A stretch of DNA of 64,000 nucleotides, taken from NCBI GenBank assembly GCA_964632175.1, contig CAZWBJ010000001.1, positions 34,240-98,239 of the forward strand. Direction: 5' to 3'. The position numbers were made by a program, and so were the translations under genes. How positions within the stretch are numbered: position 1 is the stretch's first letter; each line of letters starts with the position of its first letter. The DNA is from JAWBSP01 sp964632175 (GTDB taxonomy: Archaea > Hadarchaeota > Hadarchaeia > Hadarchaeales > JAWBSP01). Positions 1 to 8,786 of the stretch are shown here, one piece after another. The notes under the pieces are model-generated. The model was not told the origin of the DNA, searched no databases, and saw only the letters and a program-made list of their open reading frames with translations.

Positions 1-786
1 TCCCACCACCTTCTTCATCACCTGCTCGGCCACCTCCACGGTGACCCTCTCCACCTTTTCTAGGTCGCTTCCGTAGGCCACCCCCAAACTCACGGGGCAG
101 GCGGTTTCAGGAGTCGGGAGATAGTAGTTGATCACGGTGGATTCCACGAGCTTTGAGTTGGAGACGACAATGAGATCCCCGCTTAGGCTCCTTATCCGCA
201 CACTTCTCCAACCTATTTTCTCAACATACCCCTCCTGCCCGGTTTCCAGACGCAGGAAATCTCCCTCCCGGATGAACTTTTCGCTTGCGAGATACATCCC
301 GGCGAAGAAATTCTTCATGGTCTCTTGGAGGGCCAACCCAACTATGATTCCCCCTATCCCCAGCCCGCCCAGTATGGCTGTCAGATTGATGTGGAGCAGG
401 TTGAGAGCGAGAAGAAAGGCGCATACGCCAACCAGCAGTTTGCCAGCTAGTGAGACGGTAGGCATAATGTTCTTCAGGGGCAGCCCTGACTTTTCATAGA
501 AAAGCTGGAAGGCCCGGAGAAGGGTGAGGAAGATGTATGCTCCCACCACAATTCCGAGGAGCTTCAGGGCAAGGGAAAGGTCTGAGAAAATTTCAGCCGG
601 AAGAAGAGCGCCAAGGAGATCGTACCCGGCTGCTAGCAATATAGAAAGCAGGACGGGCACCCTCAACCGGCGGAGGACGAAGCCTCCCAATCCCTGCGGG
701 CTTTTGGAGGTATAAACATCCACGATCTCGCTGAAAACCGCTCCCGCGATAGCATAGTAAATCAGGTGGAGGAGAGATGCTAGCAC
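1..786 (-). CDS. MscS-family mechanosensitive channel (3' end cut by window)
   Basis: My reading of the minus strand gives several hydrophobic segments, then the MscS pore and beta-domain signature: a glycine-rich pore helix (GGLGIGGIIVGLALQETMKN), the FIREGDFL stretch and a segment ending in SNSKLVESTVINY. This family forms membrane channels that release solutes on hypo-osmotic shock. The C-terminus lies beyond base 1, so about 260 residues are visible. I chose GTG at 786 because the frame stays open upstream to alaS, a GGGGGAG ribosome site lies just before it, and it overlaps the alaS stop by 7 bases, which indicates translational coupling. ATG codons nearby are out of frame. Confidence 0.85.
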   Translation of the reverse strand, partial: MLASLLHLIYYAIAGAVFSEIVDVYTSKSPQGLGGFVLRRLRVPVLLSILLAAGYDLLGALLPAEIFSDLSLALKLLGIVVGAYIFLTLLRAFQLFYEKSGLPLKNIMPTVSLAGKLLVGVCAFLLALNLLHINLTAILGGLGIGGIIVGLALQETMKNFFAGMYLASEKFIREGDFLRLETGQEGYVEKIGWRSVRIRSLSGDLIVVSNSKLVESTVINYYLPTPETACPVSLGVAYGSDLEKVERVTVEVAEQVMKKVVG

Positions 787-3476
787 CGGATGATCTCCCC
801 CGCCTTCTCCGCGATCTCTTCCAGCTTCGAGATCTCCAGGCCTCCCCCCTGTCCCAACTCCGCAGTCCCGCCACCCTTGCCCCCAGCCATTTTGGAGAGC
901 TCGGAGGCAATCTTCCCACAGTGAATTCCAAGACGGAGGCTCTCCTGTCCCGCCATCACCACGAGGTTTCCTGTTCCCTCTTCTTCGTATGTTAGAACCA
1001 CCACTGACCTAGGCTCGTTTTTGATCAGAAACTCTCCGAGCTTCAGTAGATCCTCTTTCCCGAGATCCAGCTTTCTCGCAATGAGTAGGATCTCCCCCAT
1101 CCGCTTTGCCTCTTGAAGCAGGGAGCCTCCCACAACCTCGCCGAGTTTCCTCCTCAGTTTTTCGAGCTCCTTGGTGGACTTCTTCCACTGCTCGAAAAGG
1201 CGTAGGGTGGCTTCTGGGAGTTGCTCTGGAGGGCACCTCAAGATTCGCAATGCTTCGGCTATCTTCTTGTAACGCTCTTGGATGAGTTCGACGGCAGCCT
1301 CCCCAGCCGAGAACTCCAGCCTTTCCACCCCGTCCTGAATTCGCTCCGTCCTGACGATCACGATGGGACCCACCTCCCCCGTTCTCGAGCAGTGCACGCC
1401 GGCACAGGCTTGGGTGTTCCAGCCCTCTATTTCCACCACCCTGACTTTAGCCCCTGGAACCACACCCCCCTGATACAGAACGAAACCGTGCTTAGCCTCT
1501 GCCTCGTTCCTGTCCATCCAGCGGCAGGTTACAGGTAGGTTCTGCATGACGATGTTGTTGGCCAATCTTTCGATTTCCCTCAACTCCTCCTCCGTCAGCC
1601 TCTGATAGTGCGTTACATCCAGTCTCGTCCTCTCCGTTCCCTTTTGAGCACCATGCTGCCAAACATGAGAACCCAGCACTCTCCTCGCCGCCTCAAGCAG
1701 GATGTGGGTGGCGGTGTGGTGACGCATCAAAGAAACTCTCCTTTCCCAGTCCAGTATGCCCTTCACTCTTTCCCCCTTTCGGAAGGGATTCCTGTCTAGC
1801 TTGTGGACTATTGTCTCACCGTACTTCTGAACGTCCAAGACCTTCGCGGTCCCGCTTTCTCCCTTTAGCTCCCCGAGGTCGCAGGGCTGTCCGCCACCTT
1901 CTGGATAAAAGGCAGTCCGGTCAAGAATCACAAGTTCCTCCCGGCTCTCCAGAACCTCTGCCTCGAACTCCCTGAGGTACGGATTTTCATAATAGAGGGG
2001 AACGGTTGGAGGACCTGCGAGGGTCATTCTCACTTCTTCCTTCTTCTCGCTTCTGGGGGAGGAGGAATGAAGCTTGGCGGCTTGGATGTAAAAATCTTCT
2101 GGAATCTTCACGCTGACCCCAAGCTTGGTGCAGATCTCTTGCACAATTTCTGGTGGAAGCCCTCGCGAGTCGTAAAGCCTTAGGAGCTCCCCAGAGATAT
2201 CGATCCCCCTCTCCACCATCCTCTGTATGATCCCCTCTCCCCCACGGAGGGTTTCGGCGTAACGTTTTGCCTCCAGCTCGCAAACCCGTAGAACGTATTC
2301 CCTTTCTCTCCAGAGCTCGGGAAAGCTCGGTTTGAGGAGCTCCAGCTCCTTTCTCATGAGCTCCGTAAACTCCTCTTCCAGCCCCATTTCCCTCAGCAAC
2401 CTTATGGTTCTCCTGAGTACGAGCCTTGCTAGGTAGCCCTCCCCCACGTTGCTTGGGGTTATCCCGTCTCCAAACATGAAGGCGAGGCATCTAAGATGGT
2501 CGGCCACGGCGTAAATGGATTCCAGCGGTCTCAGAAGGGAGTCAAGCTCCTCAGGTTTCTTCCCGGTTTTCTCTGCAACCTTTTCCCTTAGCCATTTCAA
2601 CCCCCTTCCGCTCTCCACGTCTATCATTCCCGCCAGTTTGGAGTTAATCTTCAAGATCTCGTTTGGGGGCCTGCTCACCCCCGATCTGTGAAGCAGTTCC
2701 TCCACCATCGGACCGAAGATGGAATCGTAGGAGGTGGGCTCCCCCTTGGAAAGCCAAGTGAGGCGCTCCATCCCGTATCCCGTGTCCACGATGTTGAGGG
2801 GGATGGGCACGCGTTCCCCGTTTTTAACGGCATATCTCATGAAAACGAGGGTGGCCACCTCCAGTCCCCTCACGTTCACTTCAAAGTCTTCCCCCGCGTT
2901 CCCTCCCCCCTCCCAGAACCCCTCGACATAGGTTATCTCCTCTGGCCGGATTCCTAAGCGTTCTGTCAAGAATTGGTGGCAGTATTCCACCGTCTCGTGA
3001 TTCCAGTATGCCGTTCTTTCTCTCGTGTTGAAGGCGTGGTGACCCCCCATGAAGAAGAGGGTGAAATGCTTACCGGATCTACCCACGTTGTCAATGTCCT
3101 TCAGCCTTATGCTTGGTTGGCTTACCACCAGCGGGTTGGCGGGAGGGGGCACCAGTCCGCTAGTGACCCAAGGCTGGAAGTTGGCGATCGAGGCGATGGT
3201 GAGGTAAATATCGTCCCTCCACCGGGCGACCACAGGGTACCGCTTGATGATGGTGTGCCCGCTCTCCTCGAAGAACCTGAGGAATTCCTGCTCCATTTCG
3301 TGGAGTTCGTACGACCTACGCGTGGGGGGATTTCCCAAGAAGGTGTATTCATCGCAGGGGGAGTCCCCGCAGGTCACCCGATCGGGGTCTAGGGTCCAGA
3401 AGAAACGCCCGCACGAATCGCATCTCCGGCGCGCGAAGCCGAGCCTTCCGAACATCCTCACTTGGTAGATGTCCAT
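780..3476 (-). CDS. alaS: Alanyl-tRNA synthetase, archaeal type
   Basis: Charges tRNA-Ala with alanine in the cytoplasm; 898 residues, normal for archaeal AlaRS. The N-terminus carries a four-cysteine cluster (CDSC near residue 19 and CGDSPC near 36) typical of the archaeal form, followed by the class II catalytic domain. The editing domain shows HTATH near residue 584 and the CAGVHC zinc element near 690, which clear mis-acylated Ser- and Gly-tRNA. The C-terminal glycine-rich GGKGGGTAELGQGGG stretch belongs to the C-Ala/DHHA1 region. A TATA-like element sits about 25 bases before the ATG, so the mRNA is probably leaderless. The MscS gene follows with a 7-base overlap. Confidence 0.97.
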   Translation of the reverse strand: MDIYQVRMFGRLGFARRRCDSCGRFFWTLDPDRVTCGDSPCDEYTFLGNPPTRRSYELHEMEQEFLRFFEESGHTIIKRYPVVARWRDDIYLTIASIANFQPWVTSGLVPPPANPLVVSQPSIRLKDIDNVGRSGKHFTLFFMGGHHAFNTRERTAYWNHETVEYCHQFLTERLGIRPEEITYVEGFWEGGGNAGEDFEVNVRGLEVATLVFMRYAVKNGERVPIPLNIVDTGYGMERLTWLSKGEPTSYDSIFGPMVEELLHRSGVSRPPNEILKINSKLAGMIDVESGRGLKWLREKVAEKTGKKPEELDSLLRPLESIYAVADHLRCLAFMFGDGITPSNVGEGYLARLVLRRTIRLLREMGLEEEFTELMRKELELLKPSFPELWREREYVLRVCELEAKRYAETLRGGEGIIQRMVERGIDISGELLRLYDSRGLPPEIVQEICTKLGVSVKIPEDFYIQAAKLHSSSPRSEKKEEVRMTLAGPPTVPLYYENPYLREFEAEVLESREELVILDRTAFYPEGGGQPCDLGELKGESGTAKVLDVQKYGETIVHKLDRNPFRKGERVKGILDWERRVSLMRHHTATHILLEAARRVLGSHVWQHGAQKGTERTRLDVTHYQRLTEEELREIERLANNIVMQNLPVTCRWMDRNEAEAKHGFVLYQGGVVPGAKVRVVEIEGWNTQACAGVHCSRTGEVGPIVIVRTERIQDGVERLEFSAGEAAVELIQERYKKIAEALRILRCPPEQLPEATLRLFEQWKKSTKELEKLRRKLGEVVGGSLLQEAKRMGEILLIARKLDLGKEDLLKLGEFLIKNEPRSVVVLTYEEEGTGNLVVMAGQESLRLGIHCGKIASELSKMAGGKGGGTAELGQGGGLEISKLEEIAEKAGEIIRC

Positions 3477-3496
3477 CAGGTTCTATGAACCCAACC

Positions 3497-3505
3497 TATT
3501 ATTTT
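3497..3505 (-). promoter_or_regulatory. TATA-like element of alaS
   Basis: On the minus strand this reads AAAATAATA, centred about 25 bases before the alaS ATG at 3476, the usual distance from an archaeal TATA box to the transcription start. It predicts a leaderless alaS transcript. Inferred from position and composition only. Confidence 0.45.
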
Positions 3506-3658
3506 CAGGAGGGAAGAGGAGTTCGGGGCATCTCCCAGGCTGGTAGTGATGTATGCTCGCGATGTCTAAGTAGGGGAATCCCCGGTTTCAAAGACCTGCC
3601 GATATGTTTGAAGCCCAAAAATTTTGGAGTAGTATTTTTCGGTGCAGCCCAGACACTT

Positions 3659-6052
3659 TCAGGAACCCGGGTTGAGGGCTGGGAAACTGGGCGAGGAGAG
3701 GAGTTCCACCTTGGTTGGCTCGTCTCTCCCCTTGTCCCTTGTTAGACGGTAGAGATACCCGCTGGCCGCGGCCTCCAGCGCCTCCTCGTGGGTGATCAAG
3801 AGGATCTGTTTGACCTCGTCCGGAAGGCGCTCTCTTAGCGTCTCGGCCACCTCTTCGATTACGTTCTTATCCAAGTTGTGAGTGGGTTCGTCAAGGACCA
3901 TCCAGCCAAGTTTGGGGGCGAGAGCGAGACTGAAGGCCATCCTCATCGTTAGGCAGGCCGCGGTTCTCTCCCCACCGCTCACGGGTCCTTCCAGGTTCAC
4001 CCATTTCCCCGTCCTGTCCCTCAGCCCGAAGAGGTACTCCCCCTCCTCCTGCACGCGCAGGGCCAAACTGCTGAAGTCACCGTATGGGTAAATCCTAGTC
4101 CACAGCCTGTTCATGAGATCGTTAACCATCTCCACGAACTCTCCCCTAAGCACCGCCTGCGTTCTGAGCAAGGCCTGCTGGACCTTTGAGAAATACTCGG
4201 ACGCCTGCTTCAGGTTTTTGACTTCTGCCTTCACCCTTTTTATCTCTCTTTTCTTTTTCTCCAGTTCCTCCGCCTGTTCTCTTTCCCTCCCGAGGAGCTC
4301 CTGTAGGCCGTTGAGCTCGCTTTCCAATCTTCCTTTTTCCTCAGTGAGTTCCTTTATCTCCAGCTCGAGTCTCTCGATTTTTTCTTGGTCAAAACCCTTC
4401 TTCTTCTCGACATAGGAGCGGTTGAGTTGAAGTTCTTTTGCCTGAGCACGCATGAGCTCGGTCTCTAAAGTTTTCAACTCTTCAGCGGCCTTCAGGGCCT
4501 GTTGTGCCTGCTGGACGCTGGCCCTAATTTCTTCCTCTTTTTGCTCGAGGGCTTTCGTTTCAGATTCTAGTAAGGCGAGTTCCTCGATCTCTTTCTCTAA
4601 AAGTTTTTCCAGTTCGGCCACATTCTTTAAACATTCCGACCGCTCTTTTACCAACTCCTCTGCTCGTCTGCTCTCCACCTCCAGCTTTTGAGCTTCCTTC
4701 CACAATTCCTCCTTTTTTCTCCTCTCAGTTTCATTTCTTTTCCACTCTACTTCCAGTTCGTCGATCTTGAGCTGAAGTTCACTCAATCTCTTACTTTTTT
4801 CTGAGATAAGATACTCCTTCATGTTCTCCTCTAGGGGTGTTTCGCAAACGGGACATTGAGCTGAGGCACCTCTCAACTGTTCTAAGCTTTTCTGCAGTTC
4901 GGACTTTTTTGCATCGATGTCTGCTCTCTCTCTCAGGAGCCTCTCTCCTTTGGTCCGTAGTTCTTCCAGCTCCTCCTCCAAACGTGGTAGATCCATCTCT
5001 TGGAGCTTCTTTGTAGCCTTCAACGCCTGTTCGAGTTCCTTTGCGAGTTGCTCCGCCCGTTTTTTATCTGCGTTAATCCTGGCTATCTTTTCCTCCTTTT
5101 TCCCCCACTTCTCTCTGTAAAGCTCCCCCTTGCATAACCGCTCTTTTTTAACCTCTTCCAGTTCTGCGCGGAGTAGCTGTACTTTTTCTCGCAACTGGTT
5201 CAGTGGGGTTCTAGATAGAGGTCCAAGCTCCTCCCTTCGCCTCTCACACTGCGCTTGGAGGGCTCGAATGGATCCTTTAACGTTTTCAAGTTCCCTTTCT
5301 ATCTTTGTCAACTCTTCTCTGAGCCTCTCAAGGGAGTGGAGTTCCTCCTCTTTCTTTTCAAGCTCCTCCTCCACTCTTCTCCTTTCCACAGTTGCGCTTG
5401 ACAGTCTCTCTTCATGCTTCCTGATTTCTTCCGCAAGCTTGGCAAGCTTTTCCTCGATTCCCTCTTTTTCGAGGCCCGCTAGGCGTTCCTCCCCCTTTTG
5501 AGCAAGGAGAGAGAAGGTTCTAGCTAGTGATCCGGCCTTTTTTCTGGCTTCTTCCAGTTTGTCGATTCCAAGCAACTCGTCGATCCTCCTCTTCCGCTCT
5601 TTTTCCCTGAGTAGCAAATCAAGTTGGTCTTGCTCGGAGTACACCGCTCTCTCGTAGAGCTCGTAATCCATTCCCAAGAGCTCCTGAATGTAGGAGGTCA
5701 CCCTCTCTGGCCCCTCCGCTATCAACTTTCCTTCCTCCCTGAGTTCGGCTTGGCTGGGGGAACCGCGTCTGATTTCTCTTCTGACCGTGAATTCCCTTCC
5801 GTCTGGTGCTTGGAAAAGTAGTTCGACTTTGGCTTTCTCCGCTCGGTAGGGTTTGTCCATGATAAGGTCTTCCAGCCTGATCAGGCGTTTCCTTAGCGCT
5901 GGAACGGTTCCAAAGAGGGCAAAGGAGATGGCTTCCAAAATGCTGCTCTTCCCCCCTCCGTTGGGCCCTAGCAGGATGTTCGTCCCCTCTCCAAATCTTA
6001 ACTCAGTTTTTTCATGCGATTTCCAGTTTTCCACCCTTACGGAAAGGATCAA
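3659..6052 (-). CDS. rad50: DNA double-strand break repair ATPase Rad50
   Basis: SMC-like ATPase that with Mre11 tethers and processes DNA double-strand ends. 797 residues, slightly short of the usual 850-890. Visible parts: Walker A GPNGGGKS at about 29-36, two long Glu/Lys-rich coiled-coil arms, the zinc-hook CPVC near 398-401 in the middle, the ABC signature SGGERTAACL near 692, and Walker B with D-loop WMVLDEPTHNLD near 716. The ATG overlaps the mre11 stop in an ATGA, so the two are translationally coupled. The archaeal partners HerA and NurA are not next to them here. Confidence 0.97.
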   Translation of the reverse strand: MILSVRVENWKSHEKTELRFGEGTNILLGPNGGGKSSILEAISFALFGTVPALRKRLIRLEDLIMDKPYRAEKAKVELLFQAPDGREFTVRREIRRGSPSQAELREEGKLIAEGPERVTSYIQELLGMDYELYERAVYSEQDQLDLLLREKERKRRIDELLGIDKLEEARKKAGSLARTFSLLAQKGEERLAGLEKEGIEEKLAKLAEEIRKHEERLSSATVERRRVEEELEKKEEELHSLERLREELTKIERELENVKGSIRALQAQCERRREELGPLSRTPLNQLREKVQLLRAELEEVKKERLCKGELYREKWGKKEEKIARINADKKRAEQLAKELEQALKATKKLQEMDLPRLEEELEELRTKGERLLRERADIDAKKSELQKSLEQLRGASAQCPVCETPLEENMKEYLISEKSKRLSELQLKIDELEVEWKRNETERRKKEELWKEAQKLEVESRRAEELVKERSECLKNVAELEKLLEKEIEELALLESETKALEQKEEEIRASVQQAQQALKAAEELKTLETELMRAQAKELQLNRSYVEKKKGFDQEKIERLELEIKELTEEKGRLESELNGLQELLGREREQAEELEKKKREIKRVKAEVKNLKQASEYFSKVQQALLRTQAVLRGEFVEMVNDLMNRLWTRIYPYGDFSSLALRVQEEGEYLFGLRDRTGKWVNLEGPVSGGERTAACLTMRMAFSLALAPKLGWMVLDEPTHNLDKNVIEEVAETLRERLPDEVKQILLITHEEALEAAASGYLYRLTRDKGRDEPTKVELLSSPSFPALNPGS

Positions 6053-7305
6053 CCTCCCACCTCCGCCTGAACTTTAGCCCTGATGGTGTCCTCAACTCTT
6101 TTCTGAACGGTTTCCTCCTTCTCCTCCGTTAGCAGCTGGTAGAGTTCGGAGATGTTGAAGAGGGGTTCCCGCACCATTTCCGCTAAGTACTCCTCTAGGA
6201 GGTGGAGTGTCTTTTCTCTGAGGGAGAGGGGTTGTTCTCTGAGCTTCCTCACGAGCTCGGCTTTCTCCGCCGCTATCCCTGAGAGAAGTTTGGTTCTGTC
6301 TATCTCCAGCAGGGCCCTCCCGGAAAATTCCTCTGCAATCCTTTGAACGTCGAACTCGCTACCTAGGGCCCCTTTTGCTAGGCTTCCGGTTAACCTCAGC
6401 TTGATGAGGGGAGGTTTTGGGTTCCTCCTCGGTCTCTGGAGGATTTCTTCTATTTTCAGTCTGACCTGTTTTTCCAGCTCCGCGAGTTCAATCCCTTGGA
6501 CGTTGAGCTCCTCGAAGAAAAAGTCTCGCGTGTTAAGTTCCACGAACTCATATTTTACCTCTTCGGCCAGCTCAACGAGATAGAAGCCCTTCACTTTCTC
6601 GGCCTCTAGCAGCTGTGTGCGCTCAGTGGATCCGGGGAAAAGAAGGGGGCTTTTCCCCACCATGGTTTCCCCTCTGCAGTGGACATGTCCGCAGACGTAT
6701 AGGTCAAAACCTGTCGGGAGGTCCCCGAGCTGGATCCTAGCCTGTTCGCGATCCTCAAAAACGAAGCTCCCCAGCGACTGATGAAGGAGCAGAATGTTTC
6801 TCGCCCCCTCCACTGGTTTGGGATCCCACTGTTTGAGGACTTCCCGCGAGTACCTCTCCGGAATGTAGCTCATGCCGTGGATGGCAACCCTCTCTTCTGG
6901 GCTCTCAAAGATAATGTTTTCGAGGTTAAGGTAAATCAAAACCCCAGCCGCTTCTAGGGTCTCGAGCACATTGGTCTGGCCCTTGGAACGCCACTCATGA
7001 TTCCCATGCAGGGAGATGATGGGAGTTCCCTGGAGTGCTTGCGGTTTGGGTTTCTTCCCGCCTTTCCAGACGACTGTTGATTCTCGCCTCAGTCTTAAGT
7101 TGAGGATTTCCAGCGTTCTGGTCAGGACTTCCAAAGATGGCGTCGGTTTCTCGAAGATGTCTCCCCCTACCAAGATGAGGTCGGCACCTTTTTCTAGGGC
7201 TTTGGAGAAGGCCTCCCTTGCCTGCTCGAAGGCGTCCTCAAAGCGTGGGGTGCCCCATTTGAAGCCCAAGTGGTTGTCAGAAATGAGGGCTATCTTCATG
7301 GCCAT
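6049..7305 (-). CDS. mre11: DNA repair nuclease Mre11
   Basis: Manganese-dependent 3'-5' exonuclease/endonuclease of the Mre11-Rad50 complex. The calcineurin-type phosphoesterase motifs appear in order: SDNHLG (residues 9-14), GGDIFEKP (near 47), GNHEW (near 100) and CGHVHC (near 205). 418 residues, a usual length; the C-terminal capping and Rad50-binding part is Arg/Glu-rich. A GAGGAG ribosome site precedes the first ATG (7305); a second ATG two codons on is possible. A TATA-like GTTTTAAGG lies some 20-25 bases upstream, so mre11 is first in the mre11-rad50 operon. Confidence 0.96.
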   Translation of the reverse strand: MAMKIALISDNHLGFKWGTPRFEDAFEQAREAFSKALEKGADLILVGGDIFEKPTPSLEVLTRTLEILNLRLRRESTVVWKGGKKPKPQALQGTPIISLHGNHEWRSKGQTNVLETLEAAGVLIYLNLENIIFESPEERVAIHGMSYIPERYSREVLKQWDPKPVEGARNILLLHQSLGSFVFEDREQARIQLGDLPTGFDLYVCGHVHCRGETMVGKSPLLFPGSTERTQLLEAEKVKGFYLVELAEEVKYEFVELNTRDFFFEELNVQGIELAELEKQVRLKIEEILQRPRRNPKPPLIKLRLTGSLAKGALGSEFDVQRIAEEFSGRALLEIDRTKLLSGIAAEKAELVRKLREQPLSLREKTLHLLEEYLAEMVREPLFNISELYQLLTEEKEETVQKRVEDTIRAKVQAEVGG

Positions 7306-7604
7306 TTTTCTCTCCTCTTCGCCTTAAAACCTCACAGGTAAATTTCGCGATTTCGAGGGCAGGCCTCGGAGCCTTATCCCTGCAGGAGTCTTGAAGTCAC
7401 GTTGGCTCCAGTGGAGCGTGCTCGAGATCGACAGGTTGGAAGTTGCCTCAGTCGCCCACTCCTGCCACAATCGGGGAGGCCAAAGTAACCTCCATTCGAA
7501 GTTCGGCGTTGGGCGCTGGTGAATGTTCGTCACCCTAAAGGTGTCATAATATCAGCCCTTCGCTGTACCACACAAGGGAATTTTTCTCGTGTCAAACCTT
7601 ACTG
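7306..7604. other. Intergenic region between divergent mre11 and rfcL
   Basis: About 300 bases with no convincing protein frame. It is GC-rich in the middle (7350-7530), with short inverted repeats such as GCTCCAGTGGAGC, and AT-rich towards both genes, where the mre11 and rfcL promoters should lie. The body could encode a structured RNA, but I could not match it to tRNA, SRP RNA or RNase P RNA. Confidence 0.4.
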
Positions 7605-8786
7605 ATGTTTGATCCTTGGGTGGAGAAGTATCGGCCGAAAACCCTTAAGGAGATAGCGGGCCAGCCGGCAGCGGTTTCCCAAATGTTGGAGTGGGCAAAG
7701 AAGTGGGACAGGGGGGCTCGCCAACCTCCTCTCCTACTGTACGGACCCCACGGGAGCGGGAAGACCTCGGCCGCCCTAGCTCTGGCCAGGGACATGGGTT
7801 GGGATTGCGTGGAGCTGAATGCTAGCGACGAGAGGACGTATGAGGCCATAAGGAGGTTCCTGGAGGGGGCGAGCATGGGGTCCCTACTGACCTCTGGACG
7901 AAAGCTTCTTCTCCTAGACGAAGCCGATAATGTGCACGAGCGGGGGGGCTACAGGGCCATCGCCGAGCTGGCCAAGGCGGCTAATCCCCTCATCCTCACT
8001 GCCACCTCCAAGCGTGAGATTCCTGAGGGGATCAGGAAGCTGTGCGTAGAGGTTGGTTTCGAGCGCATAAGAATCCCTACCGTAGTGAAGGTGTTGGCGG
8101 GCATCTGTGCGGCCGAGGGGGTAAGGGTCCCGCAAGAGGTTTTGGGGGTCATCGCCGAGAATTCCAAGGGGGATCTCCGGGCGGCCATCAACGACCTCCA
8201 GGTCACGTGTGCGGGGAGGAGAACGGTTTCCGCGGGGGAGGCCTTTACTTCGCCGAGAGTGGGGGAGGTCAACATCTTTCAACTGCTAGGCACCCTTATG
8301 AGGGCACGGACCGCTTCCGAGGCGAGGAATCTTCTGTTTTCACTCGACATGCCCCCGGAGGATGCCCTCGGATGGATAAGCGAGAACATCCCACGCATGC
8401 TCAGGGAGCCGGAGGACCTTGAGAGAGTATACAGAATGCTGGCGGAGGCCGACCTCTTCCGGGCAAGGATCTCGAGGAGGCAGGCGTACAGACTCGAGAA
8501 GTACCTATGCGATTTAATGACCGCGGGCGTGGCGATGAGCAGGAGGGGGGAGCTTTCCTTCGTCAGATTTCAGTTTCCCACCTCTGGCATGATCTTCAGC
8601 CGGACTAGGGGGAGTAGGGCCCTGAGAGATAGTATTGCTGAGAAGGTGGCCAGGCATTGCCACGTGTTTGCATCCACCGCCCGGAAGCACTTCCTCCCCT
8701 ATCTCCCCTTTATCCTGCGTCGAAACCCCTCCCTCGCCGATGTCCTCCAGCTGACGGAGGAGGAGAGGGAGTTCCTGAGCGCATGA
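7605..8786 (+). CDS. rfcL: Replication factor C large subunit (short form)
   Basis: AAA+ subunit of the clamp loader that opens PCNA onto primed DNA. The N-terminus (WVEKYRPKTLKEIAGQ) is the RFC box; Walker A GPHGSGKTS lies near 47-55, Walker B LLLDEADN near 103, and TATSKREIPEGIRKLC is characteristic of the archaeal large subunit. At 393 residues it is about 80 shorter than the 470-500 typical of euryarchaeal RFC-L: it ends at LTEEEREFLSA without the usual charged C-terminal tail carrying a PCNA-interacting PIP box. The next gene starts inside its stop codon region (ATGA). A TATA-like AATTTTTC sits about 20 bases before the ATG. Confidence 0.93.
   Translation: MFDPWVEKYRPKTLKEIAGQPAAVSQMLEWAKKWDRGARQPPLLLYGPHGSGKTSAALALARDMGWDCVELNASDERTYEAIRRFLEGASMGSLLTSGRKLLLLDEADNVHERGGYRAIAELAKAANPLILTATSKREIPEGIRKLCVEVGFERIRIPTVVKVLAGICAAEGVRVPQEVLGVIAENSKGDLRAAINDLQVTCAGRRTVSAGEAFTSPRVGEVNIFQLLGTLMRARTASEARNLLFSLDMPPEDALGWISENIPRMLREPEDLERVYRMLAEADLFRARISRRQAYRLEKYLCDLMTAGVAMSRRGELSFVRFQFPTSGMIFSRTRGSRALRDSIAEKVARHCHVFASTARKHFLPYLPFILRRNPSLADVLQLTEEEREFLSA

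Noticed and set aside
7324..7533. 69-residue minus-strand frame between mre11 and rfcL
   Set aside because: Composition is unlike neighbouring genes, no start signals fit, and it lies across the promoter area.
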